From an uncultured Collinsella sp. (lineage in GTDB: Bacteria; Actinomycetota; Coriobacteriia; Coriobacteriales; Coriobacteriaceae), in contig CAADUO010000063.1 in NCBI GenBank assembly GCA_900752215.1, forward strand, positions 1-64,000: a DNA stretch of 64,000 bases, given 5' to 3'. Shown here piece by piece: positions 43,728 to 52,431 of the stretch. The first letter of the stretch is position 1, and each line of letters starts with the position of its first letter. The translations under genes were made by a program, and so were the position numbers. The notes beneath the pieces were generated by a model. The model saw only the letters and a list, made by a program, of their open reading frames with translations. It did no database searches and was not told the DNA's origin.

Positions 43728-43982
43728 TTATTCCACCGTTCCGTAGACGGCTCCCCAGCCATGGGCGGCCAAGGCGGAGTTGAGCTGGTCGCAAAGCGAT
43801 TGACGGTCGTAGTAGCCGGGCGGCAAAAGGTTCACGATTTCCATGAGGTCGGGCGCCAGGTCCAAGATCTCGGCCTGTACGATGAGATCCAGGCGGTCGA
43901 TGGCGTGGCGGTCGTAAAACAGCCCGTCGACCAGTCGCTGTAGGTCGCCGAATTCCTCGGCCTGGAACGATTCGTACTCCAT
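43728..43982 (-). CDS. Small hypothetical protein
   Basis: An 84-residue acidic, probably cytoplasmic protein without recognised domains. It contains FYDRHAIDRLDLIVQAEILD and LLPPGYYDRQSLCDQLNSAL, both amphipathic and helix-prone, and no membrane segment. The start with GGAGGCACT upstream was preferred over the earlier in-frame ATG. It is a single gene divergent from the aminotransferase. I cannot propose a function. Confidence 0.65.
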   Translation of the reverse strand: MEYESFQAEEFGDLQRLVDGLFYDRHAIDRLDLIVQAEILDLAPDLMEIVNLLPPGYYDRQSLCDQLNSALAAHGWGAVYGTVE

Positions 43983-44131
43983 AGTGCCTCCTTGGGCGCC
44001 CCACGCCGGCATGCGCGGCGATTCGTAATTCATTGCGATGGACTTAATCTATCACGGCTTCATACCCTTGCGGCGGTGGCGGTCTATACTTAGACGAACT
44101 GCAACGTCCCGCTTCGCGAAAGGTCGCACCC

Positions 44132-45436
44132 ATGCAGACGATCTACCAGAAGATGGAAACCACCGAACTCGATGCCGCCATCGAGGCACTCAAAGCCGAG
44201 GTCGCCGAGGTCAAGGCCAAGGGCCTGGCGCTCGACATGGCCCGCGGCAAGCCGTCGCCCTCCCAGGTGGACATCTCTCGACCCATGCTCGATATCCTCA
44301 ATGCCGATGCTGATATGCACGACGGCAACGTCGACTGCTCCAACTACGGCTGCTTTGAGGGCATTCCCTCGGCGCGCAAGCTAGCGGGGGAGTTCCTGGG
44401 CTGCCCCGCCGAGCAGACGCTCGTACTGGGTTCGTCGAGCCTGCTGATCGAGCACGATATCGCCGGCATGTTTTGGCGCTGCGGCTCGTGCGGCAGCGAG
44501 CCTTGGGAGGCTTACGAGGCCGCGCATGACGGCAAGAAGGTCAAGTTCCTGTGCCCTGTTCCCGGCTACGACCGCCACTTTGGCATCACCGCCGACCTGG
44601 GTATCGAGAACGTCCCCGTCGCGATGACCGACAACGGCCCCGATATGGACGAGGTCGAGCGCCTCGTCGCCGCCGACGATTCCATCAAGGGTATCTGGTG
44701 CGTGCCCAAGTATTCCAACCCCACGGGCATCACCTTTAGCGAGGACACCGTGCGCCGCCTGGTCGAGATGCCCACGGCCGCACCCGATTTCCGCATCTTC
44801 TGGGACAACGCCTACTGCGTGCACGACCTGTACGACGAGACCGACGAGCTCGCAAACATCTTTGACCTCGCTCGCGTGGCGGGCACCGAGGACCGCGTGG
44901 TGGCCTTTGCCTCGACGTCCAAGATCACCTTCCCGGGCGCCGGCATCGGCTTCATCGGTGCGAGCCCCGCGGTCATCGCCGAGTTCTCCAAGCGCCTGAA
45001 GGCCGGCCTCATCAGCGCCGACAAGCTCAACCAGCTGCGTCACGTGCGCTTCCTTCCCACCATCGAGGCGGTCAAGGAGCACATGAAAAAGCATGCCGAG
45101 TTCTTGCGCCCGCGCTTTGAGGCCGTTGAGCGCAAGCTCACCGAGGGATTGGGCGACACGGGCTGCGCCACCTGGACGCACCCCCGCGGCGGCTACTTTG
45201 TGAGCTTTGATGGTCCCGAGGGCTCGGCCCAGAAGGTTGCTGCGCTTTGCGCCGACCTGGGCGTCAAGCTCACGCCGGCCGGTGCCACCTGGCCCTATGG
45301 CAAGGACCCGCGCGACACCAACATCCGCATCGCGCCGAGCTATCCCACGGTCGAGGACCTGGAGGCCGCGCTCGATGTGCTGGTGCTGGCCGTTAAGCTC
45401 GTCGCTGCCGAGCTTGCGCGCGCCGAGCGCGCCTAA
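44132..45436 (+). CDS. Aminotransferase class I/II, type Ic aspartate aminotransferase-like
   Basis: A 434-residue PLP-dependent enzyme. The internal-aldimine lysine is in FASTSKITFPGAGIGF (Lys about 258). Residues that hold PLP are seen in CVPKYSNPTGITFSEDTVRR and FWDNAYCVHDLYD. LDMARGKPSPSQVDISRPML at the start is the signature of the actinobacterial type Ic aspartate aminotransferases (Pfam Asp_aminotransf). It likely exchanges the amino group between aspartate and 2-oxoglutarate. AAAGG before the start. It is a single gene, and a -10-like TATACT lies at 44085-44090. Confidence 0.88.
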   Translation: MQTIYQKMETTELDAAIEALKAEVAEVKAKGLALDMARGKPSPSQVDISRPMLDILNADADMHDGNVDCSNYGCFEGIPSARKLAGEFLGCPAEQTLVLGSSSLLIEHDIAGMFWRCGSCGSEPWEAYEAAHDGKKVKFLCPVPGYDRHFGITADLGIENVPVAMTDNGPDMDEVERLVAADDSIKGIWCVPKYSNPTGITFSEDTVRRLVEMPTAAPDFRIFWDNAYCVHDLYDETDELANIFDLARVAGTEDRVVAFASTSKITFPGAGIGFIGASPAVIAEFSKRLKAGLISADKLNQLRHVRFLPTIEAVKEHMKKHAEFLRPRFEAVERKLTEGLGDTGCATWTHPRGGYFVSFDGPEGSAQKVAALCADLGVKLTPAGATWPYGKDPRDTNIRIAPSYPTVEDLEAALDVLVLAVKLVAAELARAERA

Positions 45437-45502
45437 CGCCTAGGGCCCCGCAAGTCCGCGCCCAGTACTATCCGCACTTTCGATACGTAAAGGAGCGTAT
45501 AC

Positions 45503-45817
45503 ATGGATTTGGGTATTTCCACCAACCCCACGCCGGAGATCTACACCATTAAGGTAACCGGCGAGATCGATATCTCTAACGCCGATAGCCTGCGCAATGC
45601 CATCGACTTGGCGCTCGAGCAGCCCACTGAGGCCGTTGAGCTCGATTTTGCCCAGGTGAGCTACATCGATTCGACGGGCATTGGCGTGCTCGTGGGCGCC
45701 GCGCACCACGCGGTCGACCACGGTAAGCGCTTTAGCTGCACTAATGTGCAGCCCCAGGTGATGCGCGTGGTTCAGCTGCTGGGCGTCGACCAGGAGATTT
45801 CGATCACGGTGGCATAA
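45503..45817 (+). CDS. STAS-domain anti-sigma factor antagonist
   Basis: A 104-residue STAS protein. It shows the beta-strand TIKVTGEIDISNADSLRNAI and the phospho-serine segment VSYIDSTGIGVLVGAAHHAV, where Ser in DST corresponds to the phosphorylated residue of SpoIIAA/RsbV. Unphosphorylated, such proteins bind anti-sigma kinases and release the sigma factor. No kinase or phosphatase partner is adjacent. AAAGGAG is before the start. It precedes the tat genes by about 150 bp; a candidate -10 (TATACT, 45890) lies in between. Confidence 0.88.
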   Translation: MDLGISTNPTPEIYTIKVTGEIDISNADSLRNAIDLALEQPTEAVELDFAQVSYIDSTGIGVLVGAAHHAVDHGKRFSCTNVQPQVMRVVQLLGVDQEISITVA

Positions 45818-45970
45818 TCTTTGCCCCCAAAAGGGCGTGCCGTTTGGCATATGTTTGTGATGCGCTCGGACGTTTTGGCGTCCGGGCGCTATACTTGACC
45901 GAATGAATAGACGAGTTCCGGCCGAATGGCGCGGTGCGGGCTCGACTCACATCGAGCCTTGGAGGTATGT

Positions 45971-46552
45971 GTGTTTGGTATTGGAGAGGGTGAGCTCGCG
46001 ATCATCGTGGTCTTCGGCTTTTTGCTGTTTGGCCCGGATAAGCTCCCGCAGATGGGCCGCACGATCGGCCGTGCCATCCGTCAGTTCCGCGAGACGCAGG
46101 AAAAGATGACGGCCGTTGTTCAGTCCGAGATCATCGATCCGGTAAGCGAGGCCGCGTCGGCTCCGGTCAAGCCCAAGAAGGCTGTCGTCGATGACGATTC
46201 CGATGCGGACGAGGATGCCGCCGGGACGGCTGCACCCGCAAAGAAGGAGACCTTTGCCGAGCGCCGTGCCCGCCTTGCCGCCGAGAAGGCCGCGAGCGAG
46301 GGTGCCACCGAGGACGAAGGTATTGCCGAGGAGGCCAAGGGTGCAGAGCCTGCCGCCGCTGCTGCTGCCGCAGCCGAGCCCGAGCCTGCTGCAGAGCCGG
46401 AGCCCGAGCCCGAGCCGGCAGAGCCCACGACGGCTGACCTCTACGCCCGTCGTCCCCGTAAGCGCAAGGCTGTCGTCGACCAGCTCGCTCGCGAGCTCGA
46501 GGCCGAGGACGACGCCGCTGCCGCCGACGCCCCGAAGGGAGGCGATGAGTAA
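45971..46552 (+). CDS. tatA: TatA/TatB-family twin-arginine translocase subunit
   Basis: A 193-residue single-pass subunit. An N-terminal transmembrane helix, FGIGEGELAIIVVFGFLLFG, is followed by the hinge GPDKLPQMGR and an amphipathic helix TIGRAIRQFRETQEKM. A long low-complexity acidic tail with EPEPAAEPEPEPEPAEP follows, then a basic C-terminus. TatA/B makes the pore that exports folded proteins bearing twin-arginine signals. GTG is the start, with GGAGG five bases upstream. The stop overlaps the tatC start in TAATG, so translation is coupled. Confidence 0.88.
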   Translation: MFGIGEGELAIIVVFGFLLFGPDKLPQMGRTIGRAIRQFRETQEKMTAVVQSEIIDPVSEAASAPVKPKKAVVDDDSDADEDAAGTAAPAKKETFAERRARLAAEKAASEGATEDEGIAEEAKGAEPAAAAAAAAEPEPAAEPEPEPEPAEPTTADLYARRPRKRKAVVDQLARELEAEDDAAAADAPKGGDE

Positions 46553-47343
46553 TGCCTATCGGACCTGCGCGTATGCCGCTCTTCGATCACCTGGGAGAGC
46601 TCCGTCGCCGTCTGACCATCGTGGTCGTGTCGGTGTTTGCCGCCGCTATCGTGCTGTATTTTGCCACGCCCGTGGTGCTCGATATCCTGGAAGACCCCAT
46701 CCGCTCTTTTGTGCCGGACGGTAAGTTCTACATCACCACTACGCTCGGCGGCTTTGGTCTGCGCTTTTCGCTGGCCATCAAGATGGCCGTTGTCATGTGC
46801 ACGCCCATGATCATCTGGCAGATCTTGGCGTTTTTCCTGCCGGCGCTTCGCCCCAACGAGCGCAAGTGGGTCGTGCCCACGGTGCTCGCCTCGACGGTGC
46901 TGTTCTTCCTGGGCGCCATTTTCTGCTACTTCATCATCATTCCCGCGGGCTTTGAGTGGCTCATCGGCGAGACCTCGGCCGTCGCTACGGCGCTGCCCGA
47001 TCTGGAGAACTACGTCAACATGGAGCTGCTCTTTATGATCGGCTTTGGCGTGGCGTTTGAGCTGCCGCTCATCATCTTCTACCTGTCCGTCTTCCACATC
47101 GTGTCCTACGCTGCTTTCCGCGGTGCCTGGCGTTATGTATACGTTGGCCTGCTTGTGGGATCGGCTGTGATTACGCCCGACGGCTCGCCCGTTACGCTGG
47201 GCCTCATGTATGGTGCCCTGCTCTCGCTCTACGAGATTTCGCTTGCCATCGCCCGTGTGGTCATTACCGCGCGCGAGGGCAAGGAGGGCTTGTTCGTGAG
47301 TCGTCTGGACCTGTTCTCGGACGACGAGGACGACGAGGAGTAA
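46552..47343 (+). CDS. tatC: Sec-independent protein translocase TatC
   Basis: A 263-residue multi-pass membrane protein that recognises twin-arginine signal peptides. It has about six transmembrane helices. The conserved N-terminal FDHLGELRRRLTIVVVSV and the loop LPALRPNERKWVVP are normal TatC features. FELPLIIFYLSVFHIVSYAA and the DGSPVTLGLM segment are the later conserved positions. The C-terminus is acidic (DLFSDDEDDEE). It is in an operon with TatA upstream and probably with HypA and HypB downstream, which fits export of folded metalloenzymes. Confidence 0.95.
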   Translation: MPIGPARMPLFDHLGELRRRLTIVVVSVFAAAIVLYFATPVVLDILEDPIRSFVPDGKFYITTTLGGFGLRFSLAIKMAVVMCTPMIIWQILAFFLPALRPNERKWVVPTVLASTVLFFLGAIFCYFIIIPAGFEWLIGETSAVATALPDLENYVNMELLFMIGFGVAFELPLIIFYLSVFHIVSYAAFRGAWRYVYVGLLVGSAVITPDGSPVTLGLMYGALLSLYEISLAIARVVITAREGKEGLFVSRLDLFSDDEDDEE

Positions 47344-47349
47344 AACGGT

Positions 47350-47706
47350 ATGCACGAAGTTGGCATTGTCAACGGCATACTCGATACAGTGATTCGCGCG
47401 GCGCGTGGGGCGGGGGCCTCGCGCGCCGTTTTGGTAACGCTGCGTATCGGGGATATGACCGAGATCGTGCGCGAGGCGCTCGACTTTGCCTGGGAGACGT
47501 TTCGCGACGAGGACCCGCTCACGAAGGGCTGCGAGCTTGCCGTGGAGGAGGTCCATCCACAAAGCGAGTGCCAGGACTGCGGTGAGGTCTTCGATCACGA
47601 CCGTTTCCATTGCCGCTGTCCCCAGTGTGGCGGCGCCAACGTGCGTCTGCTGCACGGCCGCGAACTCGACATCGCAAGTATCGAGATCGAGACCCCCGAC
47701 GATTAG
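47350..47706 (+). CDS. hypA: Hydrogenase/urease nickel incorporation protein HypA
   Basis: A 118-residue nickel metallochaperone. Nickel is bound through the N-terminal MHEVGI (His2). The zinc site has two CxxC pairs, in SECQDCGEVFDHDRFHC-type sequence and RCPQCGGANV near residues 72-97. HypA works with HypB to deliver nickel to the active site of [NiFe]-hydrogenase. No structural hydrogenase genes are in the window. It begins seven bases after tatC and precedes hypB. Confidence 0.92.
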   Translation: MHEVGIVNGILDTVIRAARGAGASRAVLVTLRIGDMTEIVREALDFAWETFRDEDPLTKGCELAVEEVHPQSECQDCGEVFDHDRFHCRCPQCGGANVRLLHGRELDIASIEIETPDD

Positions 47707-47760
47707 CCCGCCAGCAACCTGGGGACGGGGTATAAATGGTAGAAGTAAGGAGCGCTAAGT

Positions 47761-48444
47761 ATGGCCGAGAAAACGATTGATATCGCGTCGCCGATTCTGT
47801 CGCGCAATGAGCGCCTGGCAGATCAGCTGCGTCAGCGATTTAAAGAGACAAACACCTATGTGATCAATGTGCTGTCGAGCCCCGGCTCGGGCAAGACCAC
47901 TACGATTCTGGGCACCAACGAGCGCCTGCGCGACAAGGCCGGCTTGCGCTGCGCCGTCATCGAGGGCGACATCGCCTCGGACGTCGACGCCATCACCATG
48001 AAGGAAGCCGGCATGCCCGCCATCCAGATCAACACGGGCGGCCTGTGCCACCTCGAGGGCAACATGATCATGGAGGCCGTTGACGCGTTCGACCAGGCGG
48101 TGGGCCTTCAAAACATCGACGTCATCTTTATCGAAAATGTGGGCAACCTGGTCTGCCCAGTTGACTTTGACCTGGGCGAGAACCTGTCCATCATGATTCT
48201 CTCGGTGCCCGAGGGCGACGACAAGCCTGTCAAGTACCCGGGCATCTTCCAACATGCCGGCGCACAGCTGCTCAACAAGGTCGACGTGGCCCCGGCTTTC
48301 GATTTTGACATGGATAGGTATACTAAGACACTCGATGACCTCAATCCGCAGGCGCCGCGGTTTGCCGTGAGCGCGCGCAAGGGCGAGGGCATGGATGCCT
48401 GGTGCGATTGGCTCATCGGGCAGATTGAGCAAGCAAGGGCGTAA
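47761..48444 (+). CDS. hypB: Hydrogenase nickel incorporation GTPase HypB
   Basis: A 227-residue GTPase of the G3E/SIMIBI class. Walker A is VLSSPGSGKTTTILG at about 37-51; the switch/metal region contains INTGGLCHLEGNMI (about 80-93), with Cys and His of the metal site, and then IENVGNLVCPVDFDLGE. It lacks the His-rich N-terminal nickel store seen in some HypB proteins. It hydrolyses GTP during nickel insertion with HypA. AAGGAGC precedes the start. It is the last gene of the tat-hyp cluster as read here. Confidence 0.93.
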   Translation: MAEKTIDIASPILSRNERLADQLRQRFKETNTYVINVLSSPGSGKTTTILGTNERLRDKAGLRCAVIEGDIASDVDAITMKEAGMPAIQINTGGLCHLEGNMIMEAVDAFDQAVGLQNIDVIFIENVGNLVCPVDFDLGENLSIMILSVPEGDDKPVKYPGIFQHAGAQLLNKVDVAPAFDFDMDRYTKTLDDLNPQAPRFAVSARKGEGMDAWCDWLIGQIEQARA

Positions 48445-48498
48445 GTCGGCCGCCATACGGGCGGGCGTAGCCGCAGAGATACGAGATAGGAGCCTCTT

Positions 48499-51060
48499 TT
48501 GAAGCTCATCATCGCCGAGAAAAACGACGCCGCGCGTCAGATTGCCGAGCGTCTGTCCACGGGCAAGCCCAAAAAGGACAAGGTGTACAACACCGCCATC
48601 TACCGTTTTGAGTGGAAGGGCGAGGAGTGCGTGACGATCGGCCTTGCCGGTCACATCCTCGCGCCCGATTTTTGTGACAGCGTGCTGTTCGATAAAAAGC
48701 TGGGCTGGTATTCGGTCACCGAGGACGGCGAGAGGCTGCCGGCCGACATACCCGATGGCCTGGCACGTCCGCCCTACGACACCAAGCGCAAGCCGTTTCT
48801 TGCCGATGGCATCTCCATCAAGGGCTGGAAGCTCGAGAGCCTGCCTTACCTCACCTGGGCGCCCGTCATTAAGCTACCGGCCGAGAAGGAACTCATTCGC
48901 TCGCTCAAGAACTTGGCTAAGAAGTCCGACAGCGTCATCATCGCCACGGACTTCGACCGCGAGGGCGAGCTGATCGGCTCGGACGCTCTCAACAAGGTGC
49001 GTGAGGTTGCGCCGGACTTGCCGGTTGCCCGCGCCCAGTACTCTTCGTTTACCAAGGCCGAGATCACGCACGCCTTCGATAATCTCGTCACGCTCGACCA
49101 GAATCTGGCCGACGCCGGCGAGAGCCGTCAGCACATCGACCTCATTTGGGGCGCGGTGCTCACGCGCTATCTGACGCTCGCCAAGTTTGGCGGCTTTGGT
49201 AACGTGCGCTCTGCCGGCCGCGTGCAGACACCGACGCTTGCCCTGGTGGTCGAGCGTGAGCGCGAGCGCATGGCGTTTGTGCCCGAGGACTATTGGCAGA
49301 TCCGCGGCATGGGCGCCGCACAGGGTGCTGCCGAGGACGACCGCTTTAAGATTGCTCACAAGACGGCGCGCTTTACCGACAAGGACGCTGCCGAGACGGC
49401 GTATGATCACGTCGACGGCGCCAAGACGGCGACCGTTGCCGCGGTGACCAAGCGCTCGCGTAAGCAGCAGCCGCCCACGCCGTTTGCGACAACCTCGCTG
49501 CAGGCTGCCGCCGCGGCCGAGGGCATCTCGCCTGCGCGTACGATGCGCATCGCCGAGTCCCTCTACATGGCCGGTCTCATCAGCTACCCGCGTGTCGACA
49601 ATACCGTGTACCCTGCGACGCTCGATCTGGGCGCCGTGGTGAGCGACCTTGCAAAGATCAACCCGGCGCTGGCGCCCGTGTGCAAAAAGGTGCTCGCCGG
49701 CCCCATGAAGCCCACGCGCGGCAAAGTCGAGACCACCGACCACCCGCCTATCTATCCCACGGGCGAGGGCGATCCGTCCGCGCTCGACGGTGGCCAGCGC
49801 AAGCTCTACGACCTCATCGCCCGTCGCTTCCTGGCAACGCTCATGGGTCCCGCGACCATCGAGAACACCAAGCTCGAGCTCGACGTCAATGGTGAGCCGT
49901 TCGTGGCTTCGGGCGATGTGCTCGTGACCCCGGGTTTCCGCGAGGCGTATCCGTATGGACTCAAGCGCGACGAGCAGATGCCGCCGCTGGAGCAGGGCGA
50001 TGCGGTCGACGTGTTCGACATTAAGCTCGAGGCCAAGCAGACCGAGCCGCCCGCACGCTACAGCCAGGGCAAGCTCGTGCAGGAGATGGAAAAGCGCGGC
50101 CTGGGCACCAAGTCCACGCGCGCGAGCATCATCGAGCGCCTGTACGCCGTGCGCTATCTCAAAAACGATCCCGTGGAGCCGAGCCAGCTGGGCATCGCCA
50201 TCATCGATGCACTGTCGCAGTTTGCCCCGCGCATCACGAGCCCCGATATGACCAGCGAGCTCGACGGCGACATGACCCGCGTGGAGCGCGGCGAGGACAC
50301 CGAAGAGCATGTCGTGACGCACTCGCGCGCGCTGCTGGCCGGTGTGCTCGACGAGCTGCTCAAGCATACGCAGGAACTGGGCGATGCTATCAGCGACGCC
50401 GTCACGGCCGATGCGCGCGTGGGCGCCTGCCCCAAGTGCGGCAAGGACTTGGTTATGAAGACGAGCGCCAAGACCCGCGGCAGCTTTATCGGCTGCATGG
50501 GCTGGCCCGACTGCGATGTGACCTATCCGGTGCCGAGCGGCGTCAAGGTAAGCCCGCTCGAGGGCGAGGCTGCTGTGTGCCCCGAATGCGGTGCGCCGCG
50601 CATTAAGTGCCAGCCGTTCCGCCAAAAGGCTTTCGAGATTTGCGTGAACCCCACATGCCCCACCAACTACGAGCCCGACCTTAAGGTGGGCGAGTGCAAG
50701 GTGTGCGCCGAGGCAGGACGCCATGGCGACCTGATCGCACACAAGAGCGAGAAGAGCGGCAAGCGCTTTATCCGCTGCACCAACTATGACGACTGCGGCG
50801 TGAGCTATCCGCTGCCGGCGCGTGGCAAGCTCGAGGCGACGGGCGAGACCTGCCCCGAGTGCGGCGCCCCCATCGTGGTGGTCAACACCGCGCGCGGCCC
50901 GTGGCGCATCTGCGTGAACATGGACTGCCCGACCAAGGAGAAGAAGCCCGCCCGCGGCCGCAAGACCACGACCAAGGCGAGCGCGGCAAAGAAAACCACG
51001 GCGGCAAAGAAGACTGCTGCCAAGAAGACGACCGCCAAAAAGACCGCTGCCGGCAAGTAA
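48499..51060 (+). CDS. topA: DNA topoisomerase I with zinc-ribbon and Lys/Ala-rich C-terminus
   Basis: An 853-residue type IA topoisomerase. The Toprim domain has KLIIAEKNDAARQIAERL and the catalytic acidic segment ATDFDREGELIG (about 151-162). The active-site tyrosine is in GLISYPRVDNT (about 358). HPPIYPTGEG and SRTRASIIERL-type segments follow. After about residue 640 come four Cys4 zinc-ribbon units (CPKCGKDL, CPECGAPR, CKVCAEAG, CPECGAPI). The last 35 residues are Lys/Ala/Thr repeats (KKTTAAKKTAAKK), as in actinobacterial TopA. It relaxes negative supercoils. Start is TTG with GATAGGAG upstream. Confidence 0.95.
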   Translation: MKLIIAEKNDAARQIAERLSTGKPKKDKVYNTAIYRFEWKGEECVTIGLAGHILAPDFCDSVLFDKKLGWYSVTEDGERLPADIPDGLARPPYDTKRKPFLADGISIKGWKLESLPYLTWAPVIKLPAEKELIRSLKNLAKKSDSVIIATDFDREGELIGSDALNKVREVAPDLPVARAQYSSFTKAEITHAFDNLVTLDQNLADAGESRQHIDLIWGAVLTRYLTLAKFGGFGNVRSAGRVQTPTLALVVERERERMAFVPEDYWQIRGMGAAQGAAEDDRFKIAHKTARFTDKDAAETAYDHVDGAKTATVAAVTKRSRKQQPPTPFATTSLQAAAAAEGISPARTMRIAESLYMAGLISYPRVDNTVYPATLDLGAVVSDLAKINPALAPVCKKVLAGPMKPTRGKVETTDHPPIYPTGEGDPSALDGGQRKLYDLIARRFLATLMGPATIENTKLELDVNGEPFVASGDVLVTPGFREAYPYGLKRDEQMPPLEQGDAVDVFDIKLEAKQTEPPARYSQGKLVQEMEKRGLGTKSTRASIIERLYAVRYLKNDPVEPSQLGIAIIDALSQFAPRITSPDMTSELDGDMTRVERGEDTEEHVVTHSRALLAGVLDELLKHTQELGDAISDAVTADARVGACPKCGKDLVMKTSAKTRGSFIGCMGWPDCDVTYPVPSGVKVSPLEGEAAVCPECGAPRIKCQPFRQKAFEICVNPTCPTNYEPDLKVGECKVCAEAGRHGDLIAHKSEKSGKRFIRCTNYDDCGVSYPLPARGKLEATGETCPECGAPIVVVNTARGPWRICVNMDCPTKEKKPARGRKTTTKASAAKKTTAAKKTAAKKTTAKKTAAGK

Positions 51061-51081
51061 CCGAGCACATATAGACACGGC

Positions 51082-51119
51082 GGGGCCGGGCGCGTAAATG
51101 CAAATGCGCGCCCGGCCCC
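51082..51119. terminator. Terminator-like hairpin after topA
   Basis: Perfect 13-bp GC stem GGGGCCGGGCGCG / CGCGCCCGGCCCC without a T run. Confidence 0.7.
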
Positions 51120-51125
51120 ACTTCT

Positions 51126-51193
51126 AAGTTGCGGTGAAATAGGGGCTGTTTTTGCTGGCAAAGGCCTAATTAATCCCTATTTCACCGCAAGTT
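51126..51193. repeat. 68-bp palindromic element, family A copy 2
   Basis: AAGTTGCGGTGAAATAGGG (51126-51144) pairs with CCCTATTTCACCGCAAGTT (51175-51193) with one mismatch. It lies between the topA hairpin and the end of the zinc-ribbon gene. Confidence 0.9.
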
Positions 51194-51210
51194 CTAATCA
51201 GTTGCTGGGA

Positions 51211-52191
51211 TTACTTCACCTCGACGGGCTTGGCGCCGGGATAGCGGTCCTCAAAGTCCAGGCGATACTTGCTGTCATTGGTGCCCGCCACGTTGTCGCG
51301 TGTCAGCGGCGCCACGATTTCGTCCTTATGGTCCGCGGGCTTTGCGTACTTTAGGCTGATCTCCCAGGCATCGCAGATCGCGTCGATGCGGTTGTCCAGG
51401 TCGTCATACAGGGCAACGATGTCTTTCCAAGAGCTGTAGTTCTTAGAGCTCATGGGGACGTCCAGGTCCTCGACGATATCGTAATACTGCTCGATGGTGT
51501 CCTCCGTGCGCTCGGCGACGTCGGCGAGATTTTGACGGGTGGTACGGTCCTCTTCCAGATAGCTGCCATTGAAGGCCTGCGCGCAGGCGCGGACCTGGCT
51601 ATCGAGATCTTCGAGCTGATCGTAGTATTCGCTCAGGTGACGGTAGAGGTTTTGCTCGGAGAGGGTCGCTTCGCCGTCATCATCATCGTCGTCGTCATCG
51701 TCGTAGAGGCTATTGGGGTCGTCGAGAGGCTTAAGGTCGTCGGCATCGACATCATGGTGCAGCTTGGTAACCTCGGCTGTCGTTTGCGTGACAGTGCTGT
51801 CGAAAGGCTTGATCACAAAGAAAATGACCAAGGCGATGATAACTGCCACGAGCACAACGATAACGGCGATAAGCGCCTTGGTAGCGCTCTTTTTTGCGGC
51901 GGGGGCCTGCGGTGAATCAGACGCGTACGCAGACGCCGGTTGCTGTTGGGGCGGGGTGTCCGCGACGGGTATGCGCTGCGTCGTTTCGCCCGTCGCGGGA
52001 CCGGCGGCGGGGTCGGGGCGATAGGCGAGGGGGTCGTCCGGCTTAACTTGCGGCGTATCGAGGGGGCCGGTCTGCTCAAACGCGGGCTGGCCATTGCTCG
52101 CGGTTGTCTGCTCAACGGGTGCACCGCACGAGGTGCAGAACTTGGCATCATCTGCAAGAAGCTTGCCGCACGAGGCGCAATACCGAGACAT
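51211..52191 (-). CDS. Zinc-ribbon single-pass membrane protein
   Basis: A 326-residue protein. The N-terminus is a zinc ribbon (YCASCGKLL and FCTSCGAPV, residues 4-24). A Pro/Gln-rich linker leads to one transmembrane helix near 98-122 (KALIAVIVVLVAVIIALVIF). The outside part contains a striking run of Asp (DDDDDDDDDG near 168) and then a helical domain of about 120 residues with YDQLEDLDSQVRACAQAF. No enzyme motif. Zinc-ribbon plus TM proteins are common in Firmicutes and Actinobacteria with unknown roles. AAAGGAG before ATG 52191. The gene is bracketed by two copies of the family A palindrome. Confidence 0.72.
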   Translation of the reverse strand: MSRYCASCGKLLADDAKFCTSCGAPVEQTTASNGQPAFEQTGPLDTPQVKPDDPLAYRPDPAAGPATGETTQRIPVADTPPQQQPASAYASDSPQAPAAKKSATKALIAVIVVLVAVIIALVIFFVIKPFDSTVTQTTAEVTKLHHDVDADDLKPLDDPNSLYDDDDDDDDDGEATLSEQNLYRHLSEYYDQLEDLDSQVRACAQAFNGSYLEEDRTTRQNLADVAERTEDTIEQYYDIVEDLDVPMSSKNYSSWKDIVALYDDLDNRIDAICDAWEISLKYAKPADHKDEIVAPLTRDNVAGTNDSKYRLDFEDRYPGAKPVEVK

Positions 52192-52259
52192 TGCCACTCC
52201 TTTCGCCACATTTCAAATCAATACGACGATTATACCCAGCGTCCAAAATTCCCCATCAT

Positions 52260-52328
52260 AAGTTGCGGTGAAAAAGGGACTGTTTGGCGGGCTCAGAGCG
52301 TCAATCAGTCCCTATTTCACCGCAACTT
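52260..52328. repeat. 69-bp palindromic element, family A copy 3
   Basis: AAGTTGCGGTGAAAAAGGGA (from 52260) pairs with TCCCTATTTCACCGCAACTT (to 52328), extended by CTG/CAG. It sits in the divergent promoter gap between the zinc-ribbon gene and tmk, so it is not a terminator of either. Confidence 0.9.
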
Positions 52329-52431
52329 TGGAAAGGCACCTTTAGCCATTGGGGACGCACCGAGCACTGGGGTATCATGGCTTGGTTGCTATAAATCGCA
52401 TTTACGCGCCTTGTAGGAAGGGGCTGCGCCC

